Source of the DNA: Pseudomonas sp. TNT3
Lineage (GTDB): Bacteria > Pseudomonadota > Gammaproteobacteria > Pseudomonadales > Pseudomonadaceae
NCBI RefSeq assembly: GCF_010095445.2
Contig: NZ_WFGV02000004.1
Location: 1 to 64,000 of the forward strand
Reading direction: 5' to 3'
DNA length: 64,000 nucleotides
A program made the translations under genes and the position numbers. This document shows, piece by piece, positions 17,152-26,157 of the stretch. Under the pieces are notes generated by a model. The model saw only the letters and a program-made list of their open reading frames with translations, ran no database searches and had not been told where the DNA came from. Numbering within the stretch: the stretch's first letter is position 1; every line of letters starts with the position of its first letter.

Positions 17152-19344
17152 ATGATGCGCCATCTGTTGTCCTGCCTGCTGCTCTGCCTCCTGCCCTTGA
17201 TCGTTCAGTCCGCTGAAACGCCTCGACCGAAAGTCGGGCTGGTGTTGTCCGGCGGTGCCGCCCGTGGCCTGGCGCATATCGGCGTGCTCAAGGCGCTTGA
17301 GGAGCAAGGGATCCAGATCGATGCAATCGCCGGGACCAGCATGGGGGCGGTGGTCGGCGGGCTTTATGCGTCGGGATACAAGATCGATGAGCTGGAGAAG
17401 CTCGCCCTGAACATCGATTGGCAGCAAGCCCTGTCCGATGCACCACCTCGGGAAGATGTGCCGTTCCGGCGCAAACAGGATGATCGCGACTTCCTCGTCA
17501 AACAGAAACTGAGCTTTCGCGACGACGGCAGTCTGGGTCTGCCCCTGGGCGTCATTCAGGGTCAGAACCTCGCCCTGCTCCTGGAAAGTCTGCTGGCCCA
17601 CACCAGTGATACCCGGGATTTCGACAAGCTGCCGATTCCGTTCCGGGCGGTCGCGACCGACATCGCCAGCGGTGAAAAAGTGGTATTCCGCAAGGGTCAC
17701 CTGCCCCAGGTAATTCGCGCCAGCATGTCGATTCCGGCCGTGTTTGCACCGGTCGAAATGGACGGCCGCTTGTTGGTGGATGGCGGGATGACCGACAACA
17801 TCCCCTTGGATGTCGCCCGGGAAATGGGCGTGGACATTGCCATCGTGGTCGACATCGGCACGCCCCTGCGTAATCGCAAACAACTGGTCACGGTGGTCGA
17901 TGTCTTGAACCAGTCCATCACCCTGATGACCCGCCGCAACTCCGAAGAACAACTCGCCGCCCTGCATCAAGACGACATATTGATCCAGCCGTCACTGGCA
18001 AGCTTCGGCGTCACCGACTTTGGCCGGGCTCAGGAAATGATCGACGCCGGCTATCGCGCCACGCGGATCCTCGATGCCCGCCTGACAAAACTCAAACCGG
18101 CGCAGCCACTGGATGAAGAACTGAACGCTGCGCGCGCGCCAAGTCAGCGCACACCGATCATCACCGCGATCAAGGTCGAAAACGATTCGAAAGTCGGCGA
18201 CGACGTCATTCGTTACTACATCCGCCAGCACATCGGGGAACCCTTGGACTTGGGCCGCCTGCAAACCGACATGGGCACGCTGTACGGGCTGGATTACTTC
18301 GAGCAGGTACAGTATCGCGTCGCTCACAAGGGCAAGGACCATACGCTGATCATCAGCGCCCGGGGCAAGCGCAGTGGTACGGATTATTTACGCGTCGGCC
18401 TGAATCTTTCGGACGACATGCGGGGCGACAGTGCGTTTAACCTGGGTGCCAGCTATCGGGTCAACGGTATCAACCGCCTGGGTGCCGAATGGCTGACCCG
18501 CGTGCAGATCGGTGACCGGCAGGAACTCTACAGCGAGTTCTATCAGCCGCTGGATGTCGGTTCGCGGTACTTCATCGCGCCCTATGCCGCCTTCGATGCG
18601 CAGAACGTCGAGGCTATCCTCGAAAACGACCCTATCGCGCAATATCGCGTTGAGCGCTACGGCTTCGGCCTGAACGTCGGTCGCCAAATCGGCAACAGCG
18701 GCGAGGTGCGTTTCGGTGTCGGCGAAGCCTGGGGCGAGGCGGACGTGCGCATTGGCGATCAGAACTTGCCGAGCGAAAGTTTCAATGAGGGGTTCTATGA
18801 GCTCAAGTACTCGTTCGATTCACTGGACAACGTCTACTTCCCTCACGAAGGCGAAGACATCGGCCTGGCGTTCCGTCAATACGAGCCTGGGCTGGGCTCG
18901 GACAAGCGATATCGGCAATGGGAATTCAAACTGGACAAAGCCCTGAGCAGCGGCCCGGACACCTTCATTGTCGGTGGTCGTTATGGGCGCACGCTGAACG
19001 ACGCCAACGTGGTTACCTCAAGCTTCCTGCTGGGCGGCGCGCGGCAACTGTCGGGCTTTAGAGAAGACGCCATTTCGGGACAGAACATCAGCCTGATGCG
19101 CGGGGTTTATTACCGACGTCTGACCCCACGTTCCTACCTGCCGCTGGACTTCCCGCTGTACGTCGGTGGTTCGCTTGAGCGTGGTCGGGCGTGGAACAAT
19201 GACAATGAATTCGACAGCGGCTACATCAATGCGGCCAGCGTGTTCATCGGATTCGACACGCCCTTGGGGCCGCTGAATTTCAGTTATGGTTTCAACGATG
19301 CGGATGAACAGGCGGTTTATCTGAATCTGGGGCAGACGTTTTAG
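17152..19344 (+). CDS. plpD: Patatin-like autotransporter (type Vd, PlpD family)
   Basis: A 730-aa protein: signal peptide (1-20), patatin phospholipase domain (about 27-310) with the oxyanion loop SGGAARG, nucleophile S63 in GTSMG and D210 in DGG, then a POTRA-like region (about 335-405) and a C-terminal 16-strand-type beta barrel ending in LNLGQTF with a terminal phenylalanine. P. aeruginosa PlpD is a secreted phospholipase A1 of this architecture. The catalytic Ser-Asp dyad is intact. Two adjacent ATGs are possible at 17152 and 17155. It is divergent from the SelW-like gene. Confidence 0.93.
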   Translation: MMRHLLSCLLLCLLPLIVQSAETPRPKVGLVLSGGAARGLAHIGVLKALEEQGIQIDAIAGTSMGAVVGGLYASGYKIDELEKLALNIDWQQALSDAPPREDVPFRRKQDDRDFLVKQKLSFRDDGSLGLPLGVIQGQNLALLLESLLAHTSDTRDFDKLPIPFRAVATDIASGEKVVFRKGHLPQVIRASMSIPAVFAPVEMDGRLLVDGGMTDNIPLDVAREMGVDIAIVVDIGTPLRNRKQLVTVVDVLNQSITLMTRRNSEEQLAALHQDDILIQPSLASFGVTDFGRAQEMIDAGYRATRILDARLTKLKPAQPLDEELNAARAPSQRTPIITAIKVENDSKVGDDVIRYYIRQHIGEPLDLGRLQTDMGTLYGLDYFEQVQYRVAHKGKDHTLIISARGKRSGTDYLRVGLNLSDDMRGDSAFNLGASYRVNGINRLGAEWLTRVQIGDRQELYSEFYQPLDVGSRYFIAPYAAFDAQNVEAILENDPIAQYRVERYGFGLNVGRQIGNSGEVRFGVGEAWGEADVRIGDQNLPSESFNEGFYELKYSFDSLDNVYFPHEGEDIGLAFRQYEPGLGSDKRYRQWEFKLDKALSSGPDTFIVGGRYGRTLNDANVVTSSFLLGGARQLSGFREDAISGQNISLMRGVYYRRLTPRSYLPLDFPLYVGGSLERGRAWNNDNEFDSGYINAASVFIGFDTPLGPLNFSYGFNDADEQAVYLNLGQTF

Positions 19345-19359
19345 TCTTTTGAAAACCCC

Positions 19360-21153
19360 TTAGCGGATACCCGCCAACAAGCTCCGGGCAGTCTGCTTGA
19401 GCGGTTCGTCGCCCTCTTTGAGCAGTTCGTTCAACAGCTCGATTGCACTGTCCAGGTCGCCGTCATCGATGCAGGTCTGCGCCTGTTCGAGCTTACCGGC
19501 GTTGTCTGGTTGAAGACTAAGCGGCTCCAGCTCCAGGGACTGGTCGGGATCGCTGAACGCGGCAAGAAAGTCGTCATCCAGCGATTGCGCATCCGGTTCG
19601 GCGCTCCATTCAAGCTCCGTGTCGTCCAGCGCCGGCTCATCAGGCATTTCGAACACATCGGGCAAGACGTGCAGGTTGGAGGTGAACGCTGGCTCATCCG
19701 CAAGCGGCGTTTCAGCGAGCTTCGCCGGGGATGGAGCGTTGTCGAAGGGACTGATCAGATCCCAGTTGGCGTCCATCGACAGATCGTCGAGATTCAACTG
19801 GAAGTCATCGTTGGGCGCTACGACCGGCGCCGCGGGTGTGGGTGTAGCAATCGCGATGACCGGTGCAGTCGCCATGGTTACGGCAGCCATCGGCGCCACA
19901 GTGTTCAGCTTGGGATGACGACCACGAATTTCCTGAAGGGTTTGTTCGTCGACACCGGTGTCACGCAGGTAGTTTTCTTGAGCTTCATAGGCGGCGACGT
20001 CGCCTTGTTTCCCCAGAACCTCCAACAATTGCAAGGCCAGGTCCTTTCGCTGTGGATCCTTGGCCAACGCCTCGCGCAACAAACCCGCGGCCTCGGAAAA
20101 TCGTCCATAGGCCAGATAGATACCCACACCTTCAAGCACATCGCCCGCCGGGGTTTCATCCTGCTGATCGCTGGCAGGTTTCAGCATGGTAGCCATGACA
20201 ACTGGTGCCGCAGCCTGATCCAGTACCGGTTCATGTCCAGACGGCGTAACCGGCGAGGCCTCTGAAGAGACCTCGGCCTGCTGACGTTGACGCCGAACAA
20301 AGAGCCACAGGACCACCAATCCCGCCAACACCAGCAACCCTAAAACAAGTGGCCAACGACTGGCCTCGGGCTCTTCCACGACGACGGGAGCGGGTGCCAC
20401 AGCGACTGGCACCACTGGCGGCGCCTGCTTGATTTCTGCCAATCGGGTTTGCAGCTCGGTGACCTGCTTTTTCTGGCCGGCGATCTGCTCCTCCTGGGCC
20501 TGAATTTTGGTATTGAGCTCGCTGATGGTCGCCTGGAGTTGCTGATTCTGCAGCACGCTGGCGGCTAACTGCTCGGCGGCGAGATCAATTGCCGGGGTTA
20601 CCGCAACGGGTTCGACTTTGGGTGCTGGCGCCGTTTTTTTCGCCGCAGCAGGCGCTGCAGTTGCAGGTTTGACACTGGGAAACGGGGAATTTGCCGTGCT
20701 GGCCACCGGCTCATCCATGACCGGGACAATTCCCGGAGCGTCCGGCGGATCGATCAACACCGTGTACTCGCGCAGCACGCGTCCGTTGGGTTGGTTGAGC
20801 TGCACCAGAAAATTCAGGAAAGGTTCGTTGACTACCTTGTTGGAGCTGACCCGGATCACGCTGCGATTACCACGAAGGATCGGCGTAAATTTCAGGTCAT
20901 TGAGAAAGAACACGCGCTCGATACCGGCACGACTGAATTCATCCGCGGTCGCCAGGCTGACCGACAAGTCGCCTTCTTCCAGTCCTGCGGCATCCACCAG
21001 GGCGATGTCTGCGCGCAACGGCTGATTCAGTGCCGAATGCAGGGTGATGTCACCCAATCCCAGCGCGGGGGCCAATGCCGAGTAACTGACAGCAACACCG
21101 ACCAAAACCAGTCTGGCGCAATACCGTACTACAACGTGCCAACTCTCGAGCAT
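19360..21153 (-). CDS. FimV-like inner-membrane protein
   Basis: A 597-aa FimV-family protein. It has a signal segment with APALGLGDITLHSALNQPLRADI (the FimV N-terminal start), a periplasmic domain to about residue 150, an Ala/Pro linker, a coiled coil (about 185-245), one membrane helix (about 265-287), a long acidic cytoplasmic region with a tetratricopeptide-like segment and the conserved FimV C-terminal domain (LEQAQTCIDDGDLDSAIELLNELL). FimV supports type IV pilus assembly and polar signalling. No LysM motif is obvious. Two ATGs at 21159 and 21153 are possible; AAGGG is correctly spaced only for the second. Confidence 0.88.
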   Translation of the reverse strand: MLESWHVVVRYCARLVLVGVAVSYSALAPALGLGDITLHSALNQPLRADIALVDAAGLEEGDLSVSLATADEFSRAGIERVFFLNDLKFTPILRGNRSVIRVSSNKVVNEPFLNFLVQLNQPNGRVLREYTVLIDPPDAPGIVPVMDEPVASTANSPFPSVKPATAAPAAAKKTAPAPKVEPVAVTPAIDLAAEQLAASVLQNQQLQATISELNTKIQAQEEQIAGQKKQVTELQTRLAEIKQAPPVVPVAVAPAPVVVEEPEASRWPLVLGLLVLAGLVVLWLFVRRQRQQAEVSSEASPVTPSGHEPVLDQAAAPVVMATMLKPASDQQDETPAGDVLEGVGIYLAYGRFSEAAGLLREALAKDPQRKDLALQLLEVLGKQGDVAAYEAQENYLRDTGVDEQTLQEIRGRHPKLNTVAPMAAVTMATAPVIAIATPTPAAPVVAPNDDFQLNLDDLSMDANWDLISPFDNAPSPAKLAETPLADEPAFTSNLHVLPDVFEMPDEPALDDTELEWSAEPDAQSLDDDFLAAFSDPDQSLELEPLSLQPDNAGKLEQAQTCIDDGDLDSAIELLNELLKEGDEPLKQTARSLLAGIR

Positions 21154-21281
21154 GAGCATCCCTTAGATAACCAGAACCAACCTGTACGCGTTCGCACATC
21201 CGGTACGAACGCGATATTGCCTAGTAGTTCTTTATAGTCTGCCGAACGGGGTATCTCAAAAATCCTGCGGGAGGCAATGCC

Positions 21282-21716
21282 TCAAGATTTTTCCAGGTTG
21301 GCCAGTATGTGTCCGTGAACGCGCATGCAAATCTTCAAATCCGCCTCGTCGACGCCATCGAACAGTTCCTGGCGCAGCTGGTTGGCAATGGTCTCAATTT
21401 GTTCAATCAGCGGGCGGGCCGGGGCACAGAGCACGATTTTTTTCGCTCGACGGTCTTCCAGGACCGATTGGCGCTGGACCAGGCCCTGGCCTTCCAGACT
21501 GTCGAGGAGCCGAGCGAGGGTTGGCCCTTCGACGCCAACGCTTTGCGCCAATTCACGCTGAGTAGGCGCTTCCTCGAAACGAGCCAGGTGCAATAGCACC
21601 AGCCAGCGTGCCTGGGACAACCCCAGGCCGGCAAGGCGACGGTCTAGTTCGGCGCGCCAGCCTCGGGACATTTGGGCTAATTGCATGCCAAAGCGGTGTT
21701 GGTCGGTTAACGGCAT
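21282..21716 (-). CDS. MarR/SlyA-family transcriptional regulator
   Basis: A 144-aa winged-helix regulator. It has the DNA-binding part SQARWLVLLHLARFEEAPTQRELAQSVGVEGPTLARLLDSLEGQGLV and the wing LEDRRAKKI (seen in pieces), typical of SlyA/MarR. The nearest neighbours are fimV-like and recQ, both on the same strand, and an intergenic region of about 120 bp lies on each side, so the target is not clear. The start has only a weak GAG ribosome site six bases upstream. Confidence 0.92.
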   Translation of the reverse strand: MPLTDQHRFGMQLAQMSRGWRAELDRRLAGLGLSQARWLVLLHLARFEEAPTQRELAQSVGVEGPTLARLLDSLEGQGLVQRQSVLEDRRAKKIVLCAPARPLIEQIETIANQLRQELFDGVDEADLKICMRVHGHILANLEKS

Positions 21717-21835
21717 AAAAAACTCATGGTTAGACTGAAATAGAGAAAACCTAATTATTAGTCAGCTAAGCATGGCCGTTGGCGCTAAGCAAGGGGTGCT
21801 ATGTACTGAATCGTTACATCAATGTAACGGGTCAT

Positions 21836-23962
21836 TTAAATTTCAAATTCTGACTGAAGTGCCGCCCGAACACAGTACAAAATGCCCTCAGGTACCCGCC
21901 CGGTAAACAGCGGGATAATTTCCGCGACGGGCGGCAACTCCCCTTCGCCGTCCAGGAAAGCATCCTGGATTTCGCCCATCAAATCCTCGGGCAAGTCCAG
22001 GGCTTGCTCCAGCGACAACTGCTGCTTGCCAATCGCCTCGGCGAGCATGGTGTAGACGTTCTTCTCCGAACATTGCAGCTGGCCCGCGATCTGCATCGGA
22101 GTCATGCCGGCACGGGCCAGCGTGATCAGCTCGTGGCGCACGTCGGCCACCACTTTCGGCGCTTCGACCTCGCCGCCGAGCACTTCGAGGAAGGCCTCGC
22201 CGTAACGCTCCAGCTTGCGTGCACCCACACCACTGACCCTGGCCATTTCCGCCAGAGAGGTCGGCTGGCTGCGCAGCATTTCGAGCAGGGTCGAATCCGG
22301 GAAGATGACGTACGGCGGCACCCCATGTTCTTCGGCGAGCTTGCGACGCAGGGCGCGCAACGCTTCCCACTGCTCGCGCTCTTCGCCCCGAACCAGTTGG
22401 CTCGCCGGGCTCTTGCTGCTCTTCGCGGTGGTTTGCGGCTTGAGGTCGCGGCGCAGTTCCAGGGTGACTTCGCCCTTGAGCAACGGCCGGCACGTGTCAC
22501 TCAAACGCAGGCCACCGTAACCTTCGAGGTCGATGTCAGCCAGACCTCGGGCCACCAACTGACGGAACAGGGAGCGCCATTCGCTCTCCCCCATCGCCTT
22601 GCCGACCCCATAGACCGACAGATGCTGATGGCCAAAGCTGCGGACCTTTTCGTTGTCCTTGCCCAGCAATACATCCACCAGATGCCCTACGCCATAGCGT
22701 TGGCCGGTGCGGTAGATGGCCGAGAGCGCCTGCCGGGCGGGCTCGGTGGCGTCCCAGGTCTGCACGCCATCGACGCAGTTGTCGCAATGGCCGCAAGGCT
22801 CCGGCATGTCTTCGTCGAAGTAGGCCAGCAAGGTTTGACGACGGCAGCGGGTTTCTTCGCAAAGCGAGAGCATGGCGTCGAGCTTGTGATGTTCAAGGCG
22901 TTTGTGGCGCTCATCGCCTTCGGAGTTCTGCAGCATCTGCTTGAGCATCACCACATCTTGCAGGCCGTACGCCATCCAGGCGTCCGCCGGCAGGCCATCA
23001 CGGCCACCCCGCCCGGTTTCCTGATAATAGGCTTCCAGGGATTTCGGCAGGTCCAGGTGAGCGACAAAGCGCACGTTAGGCTTGTCGATGCCCATGCCGA
23101 ACGCCACGGTGGCCACCATGATCAGCCCTTCTTCATTGAGGAAGCGCTTCTGGTGATGGGACCGGGTTTCGTTGGGTAATCCAGCGTGATACGGCAGTGC
23201 CGGGAAGCCCTGTTCACTGAGGAACACCGCGACTTCGTCAACTTTCTTGCGCGACAGGCAATAGACGATTCCGGCATCGCTGCGTCGCTCGGCAAGGAAC
23301 GCCAGCAACTGCTTGCGCGGCTGCTCCTTGGGAACGATGCGGTAGAAAATATTGGGCCGGTCGAAACTCGACAGGAAACGCTCGGCATCCTGCAGGTGCA
23401 GGCGATCGACGATTTCTTCGCGGGTGCGCTTGTCGGCCGTGGCGGTCAGTGCAATGCGCGGGACGTTGGGGAACAGCTCCGCCAACTGGCCCAGTTGCAG
23501 GTATTCACGGCGGAAGTCGTGGCCCCACTGGGAGACGCAATGCGCTTCGTCGATAGCGAAGAGGGAGATTTCGAGGCTTTGCAGAAACGCCAGCATGCGC
23601 GGCTGAACCAGGCGCTCGGGGGCGAGGTACAGCATCTTCACTTCGCCACGCTTGATACGCGCGGCCAGGTCTCGTTGCTGCTCGGCGCTCAAGGTCGAGT
23701 TCAATGCAGCGGCAGCGACGCCCAGCTCTTCGAGGGTGGCCACCTGATCGTCCATCAGCGCGATCAGGGGCGACACCACCACCGCCAGGCCTTCACGCAA
23801 TAGCGCGGGCACCTGGAAGCACAACGATTTGCCACCACCGGTAGGCATCAGCACCAAGGCGTCACCGCCGTTGGCCACGCGCTCAATGATTGCACCCTGG
23901 CGGCCACGGAAACTGTCGTAGCCGAAGATGTCCTTGAGGACGCGTTGAGCCTGTTCGAGCAT
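21836..23962 (-). CDS. recQ: ATP-dependent DNA helicase RecQ
   Basis: A 708-aa 3'-5' helicase. It has Walker A PTGGGKS (K45), DEAH box 138-141 followed by CVSQWGHDF, motif [12 protein letters not shown], a zinc-binding region (CEETRCRRQ and CGHCDNC), the RQC winged helix and an HRDC domain. RecQ unwinds forks and recombination intermediates. The ATG at 23962 follows GGAG; the longer frame upstream is not supported. Length fits the Pseudomonas family. Confidence 0.97.
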   Translation of the reverse strand: MLEQAQRVLKDIFGYDSFRGRQGAIIERVANGGDALVLMPTGGGKSLCFQVPALLREGLAVVVSPLIALMDDQVATLEELGVAAAALNSTLSAEQQRDLAARIKRGEVKMLYLAPERLVQPRMLAFLQSLEISLFAIDEAHCVSQWGHDFRREYLQLGQLAELFPNVPRIALTATADKRTREEIVDRLHLQDAERFLSSFDRPNIFYRIVPKEQPRKQLLAFLAERRSDAGIVYCLSRKKVDEVAVFLSEQGFPALPYHAGLPNETRSHHQKRFLNEEGLIMVATVAFGMGIDKPNVRFVAHLDLPKSLEAYYQETGRGGRDGLPADAWMAYGLQDVVMLKQMLQNSEGDERHKRLEHHKLDAMLSLCEETRCRRQTLLAYFDEDMPEPCGHCDNCVDGVQTWDATEPARQALSAIYRTGQRYGVGHLVDVLLGKDNEKVRSFGHQHLSVYGVGKAMGESEWRSLFRQLVARGLADIDLEGYGGLRLSDTCRPLLKGEVTLELRRDLKPQTTAKSSKSPASQLVRGEEREQWEALRALRRKLAEEHGVPPYVIFPDSTLLEMLRSQPTSLAEMARVSGVGARKLERYGEAFLEVLGGEVEAPKVVADVRHELITLARAGMTPMQIAGQLQCSEKNVYTMLAEAIGKQQLSLEQALDLPEDLMGEIQDAFLDGEGELPPVAEIIPLFTGRVPEGILYCVRAALQSEFEI

Positions 23963-24346
23963 AAAAACTCCAAAAATCACCGAAACATCCCCGCAAGGCT
24001 GGTTCAGAACCACGCAGGCTGCACCAACGAATAGTAAGTGCGCATTGCATGACGCTTCACATCTCAGCCGCAACGCCAGCAGGGCATCACAAAACGCGGG
24101 AGTATACCCGACGCCTCCTCTTCAAAGGGTGCCGCTGAGAAGACACATAAGGACAAACACTGATCCCCCGCAGGCTACAAACTTTCGATCTTGTCTCTAA
24201 AAAACAAAATCAAAAGATCGCAGCCGGCGGCAGCTCCTGCAGGAATAGGCAGTGCGTATCGGGTTCAAATATGCCGCGCGGCTGGCCTGACTGCTCAAGA
24301 AGGCCTAGAATTCCCGCATCTGTTTAATTCCCAAGGTAGCCCTTTA
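23963..24346. other. Divergent intergenic region recQ / YecA-family gene
   Basis: Holds the recQ ribosome site, a half REP element at about 24206-24243 and the leader of the YecA-family gene. I see no additional gene and no clear operator such as a LexA box. Confidence 0.6.
24206..24243. repeat. Half REP element (AAAAGATCGCAGCC type)
   Basis: A single copy reading TCAAAAGATCGCAGCC then GCAGCTCCTGCAGG. It matches one arm of the elements at 58480 and 61464, with the partner arm missing. Confidence 0.65.
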
Positions 24347-24934
24347 ATGTCCTTCGCTGAGCAACTTACCCGCCTGCAAGTCTTCCTCGACGCCGATGAA
24401 CTGCATGACGAGGCGCTGGACTACGTGGCCGCCCACGGTTATCTCACCGCCCTGTCGATCTGTTCCGAAACCGTGCCGGACCGTGAATGGATCGATGCGC
24501 TGTTCGCCGAAGAGCCGCATTACGCCGACGACACCGAGCGTGAAGCCATCGAATCCACCCTGATCGCACTCAAGGCTCACATCGCTCGCCAGTTGGCGTC
24601 GGATGAAGAGTTTGAACTGCCTTGCGAGCTCGACCTGGGCGAAGACCCGGATGATTCCGACCTGCGCGGCTGGTGCATCGGTTTCATGGAAGGCGTGTTC
24701 CTGCGCGAAGCGGCCTGGTTCGAAACCGCCGAAGACGAAGTCAGCGAGATGCTGCTGCCGATCATGGTGGGTTCGGGCCTGTTCGACGAACAACCCGAGT
24801 TCGAAGACATCGCCAAAGACGCCAACCTGATGGACGACATGATCGTGCAGATCCCGGAAGCGCTGACCGCGCTGTACCTGCTGTGCCAGGCGCCAGACGA
24901 AAAACCGGCGATCCTCAAGCCACGTCACCACTAA
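24347..24934 (+). CDS. YecA/UPF0149-family protein
   Basis: A 195-aa protein of the UPF0149/YecA family: acidic, alpha-helical, with the family core LRGWCIGFMEGVFLREAAWF and a D/E-rich middle. Unlike many YecA proteins it has no C-terminal SEC-C zinc motif. No enzyme activity is known. The start at 24347 (MSFAEQL) is preferred over a longer frame that begins in the REP remnant. The YbaN-family gene follows 10 bp downstream. Confidence 0.9.
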   Translation: MSFAEQLTRLQVFLDADELHDEALDYVAAHGYLTALSICSETVPDREWIDALFAEEPHYADDTEREAIESTLIALKAHIARQLASDEEFELPCELDLGEDPDDSDLRGWCIGFMEGVFLREAAWFETAEDEVSEMLLPIMVGSGLFDEQPEFEDIAKDANLMDDMIVQIPEALTALYLLCQAPDEKPAILKPRHH

Positions 24935-24944
24935 GGTTCTGCCT

Positions 24945-25340
24945 ATGGACAACCCCATAGGCAACCGCTCCCTGATGTTGCGCTACGTGCTGCTGGCCAT
25001 CGGCTGGCTCAGCGTAGCGTTGGGGGTGATCGGGATTTTCCTGCCGGTGTTGCCCACCACGCCTTTCCTGCTGCTGGCAGCCGCCTGTTTCGCCCGCAGT
25101 TCGCCGCGCTTTTACCATTGGCTGGTGGAGCACCCACGGCTTGGGCCATGGATTCGCGACTACCTCGACGGCAACGGCATCCCGCTCAAAGGCAAGGTCT
25201 ACGCCATCGGGCTGATGTGGGTGAGCATCCTGCTCTCCTGCTATCTGGTGCCCCTGCCCTGGGCCCGCGGCTTCATGCTGACCAGCGCAGTGCTGGTGAC
25301 GATCTATATTCTTCGGCAGAAAACGCTGCACAAGTCCTGA
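24945..25340 (+). CDS. YbaN family (DUF454) inner-membrane protein
   Basis: A 131-aa membrane protein with three to four helices. The DUF454 signature is present: GWLSVALGVIGIFLPVLPTTPFLLLAAACFARSSPRFYHWL (in pieces) followed by LGPWIRDYLDGNGIPLKGKVYAI. The function is unknown. It is 10 bp after the YecA-family gene and 87 bp before lapG, all on the plus strand. Confidence 0.92.
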   Translation: MDNPIGNRSLMLRYVLLAIGWLSVALGVIGIFLPVLPTTPFLLLAAACFARSSPRFYHWLVEHPRLGPWIRDYLDGNGIPLKGKVYAIGLMWVSILLSCYLVPLPWARGFMLTSAVLVTIYILRQKTLHKS

Positions 25341-25427
25341 GATCTTTTGCTTTACAGGCCGACGATCAACCCTCCCCCGCTAAAAACACCGCCTAGACTT
25401 CACGCATCTGCACCCGAGCCGCCTAAT

Positions 25428-26135
25428 ATGCCTCGTCGCCGGCGTAGTCCAGGATGGTCAACGCTCCGACTTCGGTTCGGCGGATGGCTGCTGCTGACAG
25501 GTTTGCTTTTCGCAGGCCTGGGCAATGTCTTTGCCGACTGGAGTTTCACGCGGATTCTGCAAACCGCCGATACACGCTACGGCCCACTCGGTCCGGCGCA
25601 GAAACGAATCGAGGCCTGGGGCCTGTTGCTGCAGAGCGAACGCAATCAATCCGAGCGCGAGCAGCTCACCGCGGTCAATCGCTTCTTCAATCAGCAGCTG
25701 ACCTTTCAGGACGACTCTCGCATCTGGGGTCAGACCGATTACTGGGCCACCCCCGTCGAGTCCCTGGTCAAGGGCAAAGCCGATTGCGAGGACTACGCCC
25801 TGGCGAAGTACTTCAGCCTGCGTGAACTCGGCATACCCAGCGAAAAACTGCGCATCACCTACGTCAAGGCCCTGACTCAGAATCAGGCGCACATGGTGCT
25901 GACGTACTACAGCACGCCCACAGCCGCCCCGTTGGTGCTGGACAACCTGATCGGCGAAATCCGCCCCGCCTCTCAACGCAAAGATCTGTTGCCGGTGTAC
26001 GCCTTCAACGCCGAAGGCCTGTACCTGCCCGGAGCAAACGGCGGCAAACGCTCCAGCGACTCAAAGAAGTTGTCGCGTTGGCAGGACGTCTTGAAAAAAA
26101 TGCAAACCGAAGGGTTCGCCGTGGGCGACGGCTAG
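25428..26135 (+). CDS. lapG: Periplasmic cysteine protease LapG
   Basis: A 235-aa transglutaminase-like cysteine protease (DUF920/peptidase C93). It has an N-terminal signal/anchor (about 17-36), then the catalytic triad C120 in KADCEDYALAK, H155 in NQAHMVL and D172 in LVLDNLIGEI. The DCED acidic residues next to the cysteine match the calcium site known in LapG. LapG cuts the adhesin LapA after its N-terminal module when LapD is not bound to c-di-GMP, releasing cells from the surface. It sits 22 bp before lapD. The start at 25428 has a weak ribosome site, so the first residues are less certain. Confidence 0.95.
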   Translation: MPRRRRSPGWSTLRLRFGGWLLLTGLLFAGLGNVFADWSFTRILQTADTRYGPLGPAQKRIEAWGLLLQSERNQSEREQLTAVNRFFNQQLTFQDDSRIWGQTDYWATPVESLVKGKADCEDYALAKYFSLRELGIPSEKLRITYVKALTQNQAHMVLTYYSTPTAAPLVLDNLIGEIRPASQRKDLLPVYAFNAEGLYLPGANGGKRSSDSKKLSRWQDVLKKMQTEGFAVGDG

Positions 26136-26157
26136 TCATCACCGCAAGGAGCGTTTC

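Noticed and set aside
17083..17970. Extension of the SelW-like gene to a 391-aa frame
   Set aside because: The upstream 296 codons are antisense of the patatin domain. ATG 17082 with AGGAG gives the full family length.
25347..25427. Longer start for LapG
   Set aside because: It would add 27 Pro-rich residues before the signal segment and lacks a ribosome site.
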